Assembly (NCBI GenBank): GCA_964017145.1
Contig: CAXHKQ010000195.1
Span: forward strand, 1 to 28,074
From: Agrocybe praecox
Taxonomy: Eukaryota > Basidiomycota > Agaricomycetes > Agaricales > Agrocybaceae
Length of the DNA stretch: 28,074 bases
Direction of reading: 5' to 3'
The notes under the pieces were generated by a model, which was not told where the DNA came from, made no database searches, and saw only the letters and a program-made list of their open reading frames with translations. Shown in pieces: positions 17,273 through 27,456 of this stretch (position 1 is the stretch's first letter; every line of letters starts with the position of its first letter). The position numbers and the translations under genes are program-made.

Positions 17273-18500
17273 AATGTGTGGTAGCAGGGCGAAGACGACG
17301 TTGACTTCGACCACGACCAGGTGGACAATTTGCAATGACGTAATTTTTGGTGATGCGCATGCCTAGAAATGTGTGCATTCAGTGACCGGCGGCGAGCTGA
17401 TGTTGAGGTAGATTTCGTAGCGTTTAGGTGTACGTATGTATGTCGTTGTCATGTGTGTGTGTGTGTGTGTGTGTTGTGTGCGTGTGTGTGTTTGTGTGTG
17501 TGTGTGAACGTGCAATGTGTTGGTGATGGTAATGATGGTGGTGGTAGTGGTAAAAGTACGCTGAACAAAGTCGTATCAATGCATCATGTTTTGTGTATGT
17601 CTTTCTAATAATAATAATATCCATCTCTTCTCAAGCCATTTTCCTGACACACACACACACACTCACACTCACACACAGACACGCACGCACACATACCCAG
17701 AGAGGAACACACTATCCAATATGTCGTGTCAATCTAGTGGATCAACAATTGAACAGATGAGAAACAATGGTCAGCAAACATTGTGTAGAGAGAGATATAC
17801 ATAATTAAGCATGGAATCACATTATAGAATACGAACATTGATAGATCACCCCCGAAGCGACTAAAATACACCCACACACACTTACACTTTTAGACCATCG
17901 TCATCCGAGGCCATCCTCTCCTTCCACCGAAAATTTAGCCACCCCTTCTCCAAATCCCACAATTCTTCTTACACGCTGACGAAAAAAAACTCCGAACCCG
18001 CTCACATCGTCCTTGCATGGCCCAATTAATTTGTGCATTTGGTCGAGCACTTGCATGCATGTGTGTGTGTGTGTGTGTGCGTCGACTACGCTAGGACATC
18101 ACATCACAATACAATTCTCAATCCCATATAAGTTGCAATGTGGCGCAAAAGCAGTTCGCAGTCGTGTCACGGAACGGAGAGAGAGAGAGTTGAGATTACC
18201 TACTGTTTTTATTTGCCTAGACATTAAGATGCAAAAATATCACAAACAAGTGGAGTGTTTGTCGTTGTACACACACACACACAGGACAAGTTTTAATTGA
18301 AAATAGTGATTAGATATTAAGTTGCAAATCAACAGCATTGCACATAGACGTTACGCTCTCATAAGTTTCGGATATTTCGGTACGCAGTGTTTGACAAAAT
18401 GTGCGCGATTGCGGTTGTTTGATAGCATTTCGATCTGATTTTCACAAACACAACATACACTCCCACCCACCCATACACACACACACACTCTGACCGCGTA

Positions 18501-18506
18501 AATAAA
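18501..18506 (+). terminator. Candidate poly(A) signal for syndecan (proximal)
   Basis: AATAAA about 1350 bases after the stop, within AAATAAATAAGG. One of two candidates. Confidence 0.35.
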
Positions 18507-18946
18507 TAAGGTATATGGTAGCTAACACGAAGATACACACAATCCGGCAGCATTTCCGAATCCCATCGTCCCAACTAAACCCGCCCGTTTATTACATTCT
18601 CCGATCTTGTGCAGCTAACCTATAGCCAAGTAATATAAACACAGATACATTCTGGAATTTCGTATGTTTGTTGGTTTTATGCTTATTTTACGCTAATAAT
18701 ATTGTAATCGCTACACACACACACGCGCGGACCTGTGGCACCACAGGCGCTACAAGTGCTCCAATTGGGGAGTTTTTTGGATTTTGAATAACTTGTACGT
18801 GAGTACATGAATACAGATTTCTGTAACACTTTACCGTGTCGAAGCTCCCACACACACAAACAACATCAACACCACTCTGCGTATATATTTATTTCTATGT
18901 TACTGCAAGTGCCATTTATCCACACCCCCTACTATCATTTTACCGC

Positions 18947-18952
18947 AATAAA
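18947..18952 (+). terminator. Candidate poly(A) signal for syndecan (distal)
   Basis: AATAAA in CCGCAATAAACATTG, followed within about 80 bases by GT/T-rich sequence (GATTTGTTGTTTCGTTTC). Confidence 0.4.
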
Positions 18953-18972
18953 CATTGAAAAACACCCCAGAG

Positions 18973-20570
18973 GAAGATTTGTTGTTTCGTTTCTTGAGCT
19001 TGAAAAATAAGAATAAGTCCCCTGACGCACATTGGTGTTTTTTCCGCCGTACGTCATCATGCGTTGTTTGCGTTGCAATGGTGCTAGAAATGATTGTTGG
19101 GGAAAAAAGAGTGTGATTCATGCAATCTGCTTGCGAATGCAGTTCTCTCCACGTGCGATGCCAATCAATGCCATCGAAGCGATGTACAATAGAGACTGGT
19201 GATTACTGATATTCTTATCAAATTCTGTAGTGCCGTTAACAATCTAAGGTCTTGAATTTTGCTGTACCGAAGATTGAACGGGGAACAAACAGCAGGCGGA
19301 ATTGTTATCAACCTAGGAAATATAGTTCTAAACGCGTTTAAATCTAATGACTATGATTATTTTAATCAAGTGGTTGCTGAAGATTGAACAAATTCCGAGT
19401 AGTACGAGAAGAGAACGTCAATATATACTGATTAGTCTGGAGACTACCTATGAAGGAACAATATTTCTGATGAATTCAAAATGCATTATTGATCATAGTC
19501 ATTTTTTAACCAGCCATAAATAATCTTATCACCGAATTGTCATTGTTTGTTCAGTAATTGAATTCATTGTAACACGCAGATCGACATATGTTGACATATG
19601 GAGAAGGCATTTAATTCTAGATAGAGTATAAGTAAGAGGGCCTCTGGAACCAAAACATGCCGAGAAATTGTTATCTTATTTTTTTGGGCAATTTTTTATT
19701 ACTATTCTGTACCGACCCGAAGGATGCGCGCATTGGACGCCTAAATTTTGCAGTCCACGAAATAATTTCGGAATTCGGAAAGCATGAAACTTGGAGATTG
19801 CTGATTCCCTAAATGTACACTAGCGGAAAAAAAGGATTTTTTTTTACCAGGCTTTGTTACTGTTTTTCGAAGAGCTATATCTTCGTTAACAATGGTCGTA
19901 TCGGAGTCGGTCCAAAAGCTACTTCAAGCTTGAAGTTTCTAGTTTCGAGATCTTGTGATGGTTTATTTTTCAGAGCGACGTGTATTGTACAGTCGTGATG
20001 AATACAGTGAGTGAGTGACTTTATTCTTTTCGTTTTCGTGCATTGTGGACGAACATGGAACAAATTAGTACAACTCAACCGCCATATGGAGCTGATAACT
20101 TGTTCGTTCATCTTCAATTTGCTTGTCGTTGACCTTGATGCGATATTTTGTACACTGTGATATCGAACTTTGAATGGAAAAGGGTCATTTTGTGTTTGAA
20201 CATCAATATCTCAGCAACCAATAATCGCACAATAAATTCATGAATACTTTTGAAAACTTCAATTCATTCTCTATAAATATGAGTTTCTATTTTGTCTGAA
20301 CAAAATTAATTGCTCATCCAACAAGAACTTGAAAAAGCAGTGAAAAACGGGCTTTTGAACGGTTTCAGGGAAATAAACCGCAGCGGTACAAATGTGAAGA
20401 ATATTGTTTTTTTAAGAGTACGTGTTCAAGTGAATCGTACTCAAGAAATATCCACGCAGTTTCAATGTATTCCCTCCAGCCGTTATTTGTTAGCACTGAT
20501 TCGAATTTGTGTCGTTAAATATCTATCTAGTCTCATCTCATTACTTATCAGCCCATGTAGTACATCAGTT
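18973..20570. other. Intergenic sequence, no gene recognised
   Basis: AT-rich sequence between the convergent genes. Short ORFs show no domains. No RNA gene or clear terminal repeats were found by eye; old transposon fragments cannot be excluded around 19810-20000. Confidence 0.4.
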
Positions 20571-20689
20571 ATACGACCCGGAATATAAAGCTTAAACCAT
20601 GCACTGAGATCTTTGTTTTTCTCGTTCTGTACGTCTAGCTATAATAACTTAAAAAATCCAATAATCAAACTTTCAATTTCGGGTCGTAT
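20571..20689. mobile_element. 119-bp MITE with ACGACCC inverted ends
   Basis: The left end ATACGACCCGGAATATAAAG is mirrored by CAATTTCGGGTCGTAT on the right. TA at both borders suggests a Tc1/mariner-like TA target. It aligns with the truncated copy at 1511-1610. There is no coding capacity. Confidence 0.7.
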
Positions 20690-20961
20690 ATCAGAAACTT
20701 ACGGTTCTAACCACTTGATAAGCTGGATCAGATTGAAATGATAAATGCCTTTAGCTATAGGCAATACAGTCCGAATTATTATTACCAATGATTTTGATTA
20801 AGTTTGATTAAGATTTTGATTAGGTCTCAACATTGTTCATTGGCGATAACTGATAGCGTAAATGTTACTACGTTAATCGGCGGTCAGCTCTATACATCAT
20901 CGATCAACCCAATAGAAAATCACACTGATCCGGCCACTGATCATTTCAAACTCCAGATTGC

Positions 20962-20967
20962 TTTATT
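20962..20967 (-). terminator. Candidate poly(A) signal for the GCNA gene
   Basis: The minus strand reads AATAAA about 175 bases beyond the GCNA stop codon. Nothing else coding lies between. Confidence 0.45.
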
Positions 20968-21139
20968 AAAATATTCAGATAGCATCAAAGGCGTGGTTCC
21001 ATAAAAACAAAAAAATACAATTCACGACTGTTCCAAACAGCCTGTAAATATTGCAGAGTACGACTCGCTTAAAAAAACACAAATACACACAAATCACAAA
21101 TCCACCAACTGGGTGCCTGGGTTCGACCCACCTTCTCCC

Positions 21140-21622
21140 CTAATACCGCTTCTTCTCCTCCACCGTCAGTCGCGCATACTTCGCACTCAGCAGCCGCATC
21201 ACCTCCGCATGCGCCACTCCCGACTCCTGCTTGCATCCCTTGTACTCCGCCTTCACGAACGCCGCAAACCCGGTCGCTTTGCGCACCGGCTGCGGACACA
21301 CCTCTCCCGCCGCATTCTTCTTATTCAAATAGATCTCGATCGCCCCATGGCAGAACGCACACCGAATCCGCTCCACCTTCTTCGATTTGCTCTGCGCCGG
21401 CGACTTTGCGCCGCACAGCACGCACTGGTACAGATACTTGTACTCGATCTCATAGTTATGGCACCGCTCGATCTGCGGCAGCTCCGGCAGCAGCGCGTTC
21501 GCTTTGGCCGCCCAGCGCTTCCACGTGGCGCCGTGGCCACTGTCGCCCTGGAACACCCAGGTGGCCGCATGGCACAGCTCATGGACCAGCGTGCAGCGCA
21601 GCCGATCGGCACTCGTGCACAC
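21140..21622 (-). CDS. Gcna: GCNA-type protein, last exon: SprT protease core, zinc ribbon, HMG-like tail
   Basis: GCNA-family proteins protect germ-cell genomes by dealing with DNA-protein crosslinks in the nucleus. The exon has 160 codons and TAG. It carries the SprT-like metalloprotease motif HELCH (residues 14-18 of the exon) with a third likely zinc ligand at H30, the family motif RCHNY (53-57), a zinc ribbon C67-x2-C70 and C88-x2-C91, and an HMG-box-like segment from about 117 to 150 that includes FAAFVK and HAEVMRLLS. A clean acceptor (CCAATCCAG) at 21623-21625 opens the exon with GTG TGC ACG, phase 0. That phase matches the donor at 25693, so the joint falls just before the metal-binding helix. 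The frame is intact and the zinc and catalytic residues are all present. Spartan (SPRTN) also has HExxH, but the ribbon and C-terminal box favour GCNA. Confidence 0.92.
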   Translation of the reverse strand: MCTSADRLRCTLVHELCHAATWVFQGDSGHGATWKRWAAKANALLPELPQIERCHNYEIEYKYLYQCVLCGAKSPAQSKSKKVERIRCAFCHGAIEIYLNKKNAAGEVCPQPVRKATGFAAFVKAEYKGCKQESGVAHAEVMRLLSAKYARLTVEEKKRY

Positions 21623-22141
21623 CTGGATTGGAATGATAATGATGGTATGTTATAGCTTGTGCTTTCAATTCCCACAGATCAGGTTTAACTGTCAACTGTT
21701 CGGAATTTCTGTCTAGAAGCGGTATTCAAATGAGTACCGACACGTATTAAAATTTTAAATTATCTACTACAGAGACAACACGCGATAATATTGATCGTGA
21801 TCGTGACCCTTTAAAAATGTAATTGAGAATATTTTGTCTTCACTTCCCAACAATTCAGTGAGAAATATACTTGTTCCCGGGTATTCACAGTAAAAATCAT
21901 TTTTGAACACTACATCATGATAAATGTAAACAAAAATCGAATGATTGGCTTCCAAGCGAACCCGAATCTGTAACAAATAAGTACAAGTTATACATCGGCT
22001 ATCCTTGTTGAACCTATAAGATTTTTTTGAAAAGATTATATCAAATAAAGTATGTTCATACAATTCAAAGAACACAGTCTAATCAATTTTGCATGGAAGA
22101 GTCCTCAGCGAGAGTGAGACATCCATTTGTTGTGTTATATT

Positions 22142-22247
22142 CAAGTCCTGAAACTTTAGGGCCTAAAAAAGTAATAAGGGCCCTAAAATAATGGCTAAAA
22201 ACAGTGAACAAGAGTCTAAAAACAGGAAAAAAGGGTCTAAAAACGCA
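22142..22247 (+). repeat. Left-end fragment of hAT-like MITE
   Basis: CAAGTCCTGAAACTTTAGGG followed by CCTAAAATAATGGCTAAAAA and AAAAAGGGTCTAAAAA matches the left part of the 4954-5501 copy. The right end is absent. Confidence 0.6.
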
Positions 22248-22846
22248 CATGTAGAATCTATAGCCTATAACATTTTGTCATGTGTGAAAATCAACATTGA
22301 CCTAAATTTGAGTTGCGATAAAATACGATAAAATGATGTGAATAGCTGCAAAATAGTAAGAGAGATACATTTTTTGCGAATGAAATGTAATATATTTTAT
22401 GATTTTATCAAGTTTTATTGAACAAGTTTTAACCAAACAAATTTAAGTTCATTTTTAGAAATTGCCTACTTTTCTCAGTTGTGGACACCCTAATTGCACC
22501 GGTTGTAGACACCCCTTCAGTACATCCATTTTACAACAATACTTAGCAAATTCAATACATTTCACATACTGCTGATAAAAATCGGTATAAAGGCAGGCAT
22601 TTAATTCGGCCTCCGGCAGTCAAGCTTAGTTGTCAAAAAAAGTAAAAGTAATAGTATAAGTAAAATAGCAGAATCGGGCGGCAGTATAGCGACGTTTATA
22701 GTATAATTTCGCAGGAGAAGTTGGCAATGCCAATGAAAACCAAAAATACAAATTGTATTTTGAATTTTTCATTTTTATAGGAAGTTTTGGGGGTGTCCAA
22801 AACCGGTTAAATGTTTGCACTTTTGTAAAAAAACTAGATTTGTTCA

Positions 22847-22920
22847 ATCTTGAATAACTTTTTTGTTATCAACAGAATCGAATTAATTTTAGCTATGTAT
22901 CTTGGCTTTCTATTAATATA
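22847..22920 (-). repeat. Fragment of the TGGACAC dispersed repeat family
   Basis: In inverted orientation it aligns with 7096-7170 (TTAATAGAAAGCCAA, GATTCGATT, GTTGATAACAA). Nearby sequence at 22484-22520 and 22790-22800 carries TGGACACC/GGTGTCC motifs of the same kind. Confidence 0.45.
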
Positions 22921-22924
22921 CACA

Positions 22925-23310
22925 TCTATATATATAAAATCTCAGTCCCTTTTCTGTTAGTTACCTATAGACTCTGAAACTACCGGTCCGATTTTGATGA
23001 AACTTTGCATGTGTGTTCATGTTCACCCAGCGGATGTTCTTAGAGTGGTTTCGCTGTTGTGCGATAGGTGGCGCTTCCGTAATTCACGAAAATTTGTGTT
23101 ATTCTTCTTCTTCTTCTTCTTCTTCTTCTTCTTCTATATATATAAAATATCAGCCCCTTTTCTGTTAGTTACCTATAGACTCTGAAACGACCGGTCCGAT
23201 TTCGATGAAACTTTGCATGTGTGTTCATGTTCACCCAGCGGATGTTCTTAGAGTGGTTTCTTTATTGTGCGATAGGTGGCGCTTCCGTATTTCACGAACA
23301 TTTGTGTTAT
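22925..23310 (+). mobile_element. Tandem Helitron-like 5' ends
   Basis: Two direct copies start at 22925 and 23133 with TCTATATATATAAAAT. They continue with CTTTTCTGTTAGTTACCTAT and AGACTCTGAAAC, ACCGGTCCGATTT and GATGAAACTTTGCATG. The TC start, the TATATATAAAA leader and the 'ACTCxGAAACxxCxGGxCCGATT' block resemble insect Helitrons as I know them. No CTRR-hairpin 3' end was found and there is no Rep/helicase ORF. A weaker third match lies at about 24020-24060. Confidence 0.5.
23100..23134 (+). repeat. TTC microsatellite between the Helitron-like copies
   Basis: About eleven TTC units at the junction of the two 208-bp copies. A short TTCTCTTCTTCTG trace follows the second copy, so the tract is part of the repeated unit. 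Confidence 0.8.
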
Positions 23311-24182
23311 ATATTATATATTCTCTTCTTCTGAAATACAAAGACTCCACCTGTCGCACAATAACTCAAATAGTCTAAAAACATGCCTTGGAGGAACATC
23401 AAAACAGAGATCTATGTCAAACTTGAAAGGGCGCAAAAAAAGACATGTCCTGGATGCAAAACACATTGAATGTCATGTTATTCGGACAACATCTGTCTAT
23501 TCAACACTTACTCACATTCATCTTTTCATTTAATTCAGACGGATCTGTTCCTCATGCATCAATGTCAAACATGAACATTTTCGCTAATAACGAAGACGCC
23601 ACTCATCGCGAAAGCGAAAGCGAAACCGCTCTTTTCAGTACATGCTCATCGTGAACATTAACAATATGCCCAAGTCTCATTGAAATTTGACCGGCCTGTA
23701 TCTCATGAATAAATGTGGAACTTTAACATCAGTCTAAAAAGAACCCGTTTTCGCAAAATACGAAGACGTCAGCTATCGCATAGTAGAGAATGCGAATCCA
23801 TTTTGAGGAACAGTAGGTGAACGCTGTAACTTTTGTGGTAGACGTCACACGTTCCACACGTCAAATCGTATGAAATTCTTGCTAACTCTACGGCCCTGAT
23901 TCGACGTCGACTTGCGTTCACATTGCTTACGACTACAGGAATGAAAATAATAGTATCGCTTAGAGAAATTCTACCTGTTCTGTGGTGGCATGTTCGAAAT
24001 ATGAAACATTTTTTTAGAAAATATACAAAGAGTAGTTTCTCTGTTGTGCGATAGGTTACATCTCAGTATATTACGTGAACTTTGCAACACATGTCCATGA
24101 GTGACATCTACGCTCGGAGATCTGTTTGGTTAGATTTCAATAACATTTTACATGTGTGTTAGATTACGTTGAGATATAAATT

Positions 24183-24250
24183 TAGATAGAGATAGAGACA
24201 GAGATAATGATAAATATACAGGTGGAGATAGAGATGAAGTTAGAGATAGC
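24183..24250 (+). repeat. GATA/GAGATA-rich low-complexity stretch
   Basis: Irregular AGATAGAGATAGAGACAGAG and GGAGATAGAGATGA units. Simple sequence with no other meaning visible. Confidence 0.6.
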
Positions 24251-24509
24251 AATCTCTATAATTTGTGTACATTTGGGTACTAATTTCAAACATTTGAATT
24301 ATTGTAATTCACAACCCAGCCAACCAGTTATTTTTATTATTTTTATTTTTAGTCAAAGAATTACACGATCGACACTTTGAACATCTATCGAGTAATCTAT
24401 TGGAGATAACTTTCAGCCATCGTGTGAGAATGTTTTTTTTTTGTTTGATCAATGGAATGTTGTTTGATTTAGGTCGACTCTTCGGATACACGCTGGCCGC
24501 GTAGCGGCT

Positions 24510-24596
24510 AGTGTTCTCATAAATATTATCTTGAACAACATTTATGGCTAAACAACCAAACTGTGTCCACGACGGGTTAAACACCCCTATACTTTC
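24510..24596 (-). repeat. Fragment of the TGGACAC dispersed repeat family
   Basis: The minus strand reads GTGGACACAGTTTGGTTGTT, TAGCCATAAAT and CAAGATAATATTTATG, closely matching 7030-7090 on the plus strand. Confidence 0.5.
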
Positions 24597-24702
24597 AAAC
24601 AAATTTGTGACCATATTTTGAGAAGATATTTTGAAACAAAGTTATTTGCAATTTTTCCACCAACAGTTAAAAATTGGTCAGTATGCAAACCTATACAACT
24701 AT

Positions 24703-24836
24703 AAAAGGACAAAAAGGGTTTTAAAAGTTTTAATACGGGAAAAAAGCCTAACGAAAAAGGCAAAAAGAGTAAAATCGTAATAATTTTCTGTAGGATGAAC
24801 AGGAAAAAAGGGTTTTCCCTTAATTTCCGGGCCTTG
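24703..24836 (+). repeat. Right-end fragment of hAT-like MITE
   Basis: A run of AAAAAGGG units, then CTGTAGGATGAACAGG and TTTTCCCTTAATTTCCGGGC plus CTTG. The left end is missing. Confidence 0.65.
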
Positions 24837-24967
24837 GTTATTTGTCAACTGGAAGCAAAACTTACCTCCCAAAAACTTGCTCACAGTTTTTCGAGAATAG
24901 CTTCGAGTATAGACATAATACAGAGCAATGATGTTCAACAAAAATATAGCCAGATAAATTTACTTTT

Positions 24968-25040
24968 GACTAGTTTCTCTACCCTGTAAGGGATTCTTCG
25001 ATTGCTTCCATCAAACCCAGACTTTTCCCTTGTTAGTAAA
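24968..25040 (-). repeat. Inverted copy of the 14913-14970 repeat
   Basis: The minus strand contains GATGGAAGCAATCGAAGAAT and CCCTTACAGGGT, almost identical to 14935-14967. Confidence 0.55.
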
Positions 25041-25693
25041 ATGTCTGCCACGCGAACTAAAAATCAATCAATATAAATAAGAGTTGTTATTTCGGTGCAG
25101 CGTTTTCGGCTGATCGAACGTGATTACGGTATTTTTTGTAATAGTTTGTGACAATGGATGAAACGTGATACCATCAATACACTCCGGAGTCCATATCGGT
25201 CGTCATCTAAGTGAACAGAGAAACTATGAAGCCTCTCCAAAATTAACGAAAACGCAACAGTCGGATGGCCTCTATATTTAGAGTCTCAAAAGTATTATTC
25301 GTCATCGGCTAAATGAAAAAATGAAGAAATTATCCAGGACTTTAAATTTAATTTTTGGGGCGCCTAAAGTTCAACAAAGCTATAAGATACTCTTCTTATG
25401 ACCAGGAAAAATGCAAACTGACAGGTCGCTAAAAAACAATGGCCAAACTCGAAGAAAAGGCTATGAATTGAAGCCCCATTCACTGTATGTCTTTATCCTG
25501 ATTTCACCTTTAGTGAATATTTTATGTCGTCAGTCCTCTAAAGCATGTTCGCTGTGTAGCACCGATGAAAAATTCATCGCCGAAAAATACATATTTTTAA
25601 GGCACAAATGTAAAACGTCCTATTCGTCTTTTACTACCATACGATACGAATTTGTCAGCCATACTTTTATGAAGTTATTATTGTGTAACTCAC

Positions 25694-26805
25694 CTTATCG
25701 CTCAGCTCAATACTCGCCGTCCGCTCGCCCGCCCTCCGCCTATTGCAACACAACCCCGCCGTCTTCTGCCAGCTTCCGATTCCACACCCACCCGGCACCG
25801 CCAGCTGACCGTCGAAAATCCGCTCCACATACAGCTCCAGCAGCAGCGCCGTCAGCTTCTCGCGATTCGCCCGGAAGCGATCGCGGAACGCCACCGCCGC
25901 CGGATGCATCCGGTGCAGCGCCACGTGCACGTCCAGCGAAGCGAGAAACGACAGCTGCCCGGCTCCGTGCGGCGACGGCCGACAGATGTCGGCCAACGTC
26001 AGGCCGGCGACGGCGATCGCCGGCGTCTTGCGCGTGGATTTCGGCGTCTTTGCCGTAGGCGTTTTCGGCGAAGGCGTCGCCGCCGCCGCCCGCTTGCAGG
26101 TCGCCCAGCCGCGGATTCTGCAGGATCTTGGGCAGCGGCACTTGGCCGCGCAGCTGCACCCGCATGCTCGGATCGTCAATGAGCAGTTCGTCCCTCCTCG
26201 GCGGCGGCGCGACGCGCCCAGATTGACGTCGCTGGCGCGCGTGATGTCCGCCAGCGGCGAGTAGATCTCGCGCCTCGCGTGCTCCAGATCCTCGAAGGCC
26301 GGATTGTAGAGCTTGCGCTCTGGTTTTGGTGGCGGTGACGGGAGCCGCCGCTGGTGGCGGCGGCGGCATCATGTCCGCCGAACGGGCCGGCGTGGTGCGC
26401 GAATGCTTTGGGAGCGGCGAACTCAAAGTCGGCGCGAGCAGACGCTTGGAGATGGCTTCCAGATCGGTGTCGCTGGCGTCGGGGACGCTCGTGGCACTCG
26501 TCCTCGACGACCTCGGCGTGGGTTAAATCCAAGTAGGTGAGGTCGTTTTTGTTGGTGGCGCTCCGACGGCTGCCCGCGGCTACTGGTGCTCGAGGCGGAT
26601 GTGTTGGTGGCGGAGGTGGCAGACGAGGTGGTGGATGAGGCGGCTTTGGAGCGAGGTTTGGCGGGTGCGGGGGCTTGCCATTCGTCGCCATCGTCGGCCG
26701 AGTCGTCCGAGGAGATGAGATTGGCGAGGTTCTCTTTGTCCGGGGCCGAGTCGGAGTCCGAGGAGGCTGGATGTGGTTGGGCGGTCTTTGTGATTTTGGT
26801 GCCGT
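25694..26805 (-). CDS. Gcna: GCNA-type protein, large exon: disordered acidic region and N-terminal SprT part (frame broken)
   Basis: The 3' part carries the start of the SprT-like domain: FLASLDVHVALHRMHP, then FRDRFRANREKLTALLLELY, then KTAGLCCNRRR and SIELSDK before the donor GTGAGT. The WNRKL half of the family's WNKKxxKTAG motif lies in a different frame at 25770-25790. Upstream, protein-like segments alternate frames: an acidic Ser-rich stretch (DSDSAPDKENLANLISSDDS, about 26770-26700), a SUMO-interaction-like TYLDLTHAEVVEDE (about 26540-26500), SDTDLEAISKRLLAPTLSSP (about 26478-26420), KLYNPAFEDLEHARREIYSP (about 26310-26250), DDPSMRVQLRGQVPLPKILQ (about 26175-26115), and a TPSPKTPTAKTPKSTRKTP linker (about 26077-26020). 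About eight one-base frame changes are needed, most of them fixing an apparent extra base. Either the sequence has errors or the gene is decaying. The acceptor is CCTCCCAG at 26806-26813. Confidence 0.75.
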
Positions 26806-26868
26806 CTGGGAGGGATTGGGGATTAGTTGGGATGGTTTGAGAAGAGGTGATAAAATATGAAAACTCAC

Positions 26869-27025
26869 TCAATCGGCAATTGCGCACCGACGCGACCGGT
26901 GGTGGCCGGCGTTTGGCTGGATTTTTGTGGCTGAACAGATGGAACGGCCACAGGAGTCTCGACATGATCGTCATCGTCACTTTCCTCTTCGCTGCTGCTG
27001 CTGTCGACGATGCGGTTTGGCACTT
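26869..27025 (-). CDS. Gcna: GCNA-type protein, acidic SIM exon
   Basis: The exon lies between the acceptor TTTTTGTAG (27026-27034) and the donor GTGAGT (26868-26863). Entering in phase 1 from the exon at 27457-27721, it reads VPNRIVDSSSSEEESDDDD, then a Pro/Thr-rich stretch ending GAQLPI. A short hydrophobic patch followed by serines and acids is the layout of a SUMO-interacting motif, a known feature of GCNA proteins. The 63-bp intron that follows is a normal size for insects. The exit phase does not fit the next exon without a further one-base change. Confidence 0.72.
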
Positions 27026-27456
27026 CTACAAAAATAAATCGATTTAAATATATTTTTAAACGTCAAAGGTTCTACATCAGAGTGAAGCCACAGATAAGTC
27101 CGATCACGTACGGCAAAAATTAAGTGTCTGGAAAAGTGGTGACATATCTTTAGAGATAAATGAATATCTAGTATTTCTTTCGCACATGGTATTCGTTGTC
27201 AAAAAAACATCCACAAAACAGCGTAGTGCAACTTCAAACGTTTTTTCTCAATTGAATTGTCTGCTAGTAGTGCAACTACAGACGAGTTCTTAATTTAAAT
27301 TTAATTAATTTGGTGCGTGTACGTGGCGAAAGGAATAAATCTTTGCTGATTGTGGATGTCTCTGCTAAACATGACATTGACAGTCAATTGGCCGGAATGT
27401 GTCGGCTTGAGGCACATTACATCGGAGAAGTCCAATCCACACAACACGAAACTCAC
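27026..27456 (-). other. Intron of the GCNA gene
   Basis: 431-bp AT-rich intron with donor AAGAAGA/GTGAGT and acceptor TTTGTAG/AAG. Nothing else was recognised in it. Confidence 0.65.

Larger units (their letters stand above)
17150..18952 (+). other. Probable syndecan 3' UTR, rich in GT and CA tracts
   Basis: Noncoding sequence downstream of the stop. GT tracts lie at 17452-17506 and 18059-18080, and CA tracts at 17646-17693, about 18270-18283, 18474-18490 and 18713-18724. Possible poly(A) signals are at 18501 and 18947. No other gene is seen. The extent is inferred from signals, not transcript data. Confidence 0.5.
21623..25693 (-). other. 4.1-kb intron of the GCNA gene, repeat-filled
   Basis: The donor is AAG/GTGAGT at 25694/25693, the acceptor CAG/GTG at 21623/21622, and the phase is 0. 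The intron holds fragments of the hAT-like MITE family, Helitron-like tandem copies, a TTC microsatellite and a GATA-rich stretch. Apart from these, 21626-22141, 23311-24180 and 25041-25693 show no gene or clear repeat. Confidence 0.85.

Noticed and set aside
21325..21675. Minus-strand ORF of 116 codons overlapping the GCNA last exon, and a plus-strand ORF of 180 codons
   Set aside because: Shadows of the GCNA exon; only one frame shows the HELCH and CxxC motifs.
23100..23134. TTC array as a CRISPR-like or functional array
   Set aside because: Plain trinucleotide microsatellite without spacers.
26176..26868. 230-codon minus-strand ORF taken as one real protein
   Set aside because: Most of it is Pro/Thr or Arg/Ser shadow; only a short middle part (around TYLDLTHAEVV) looks genuine, and protein-like segments continue in other frames.
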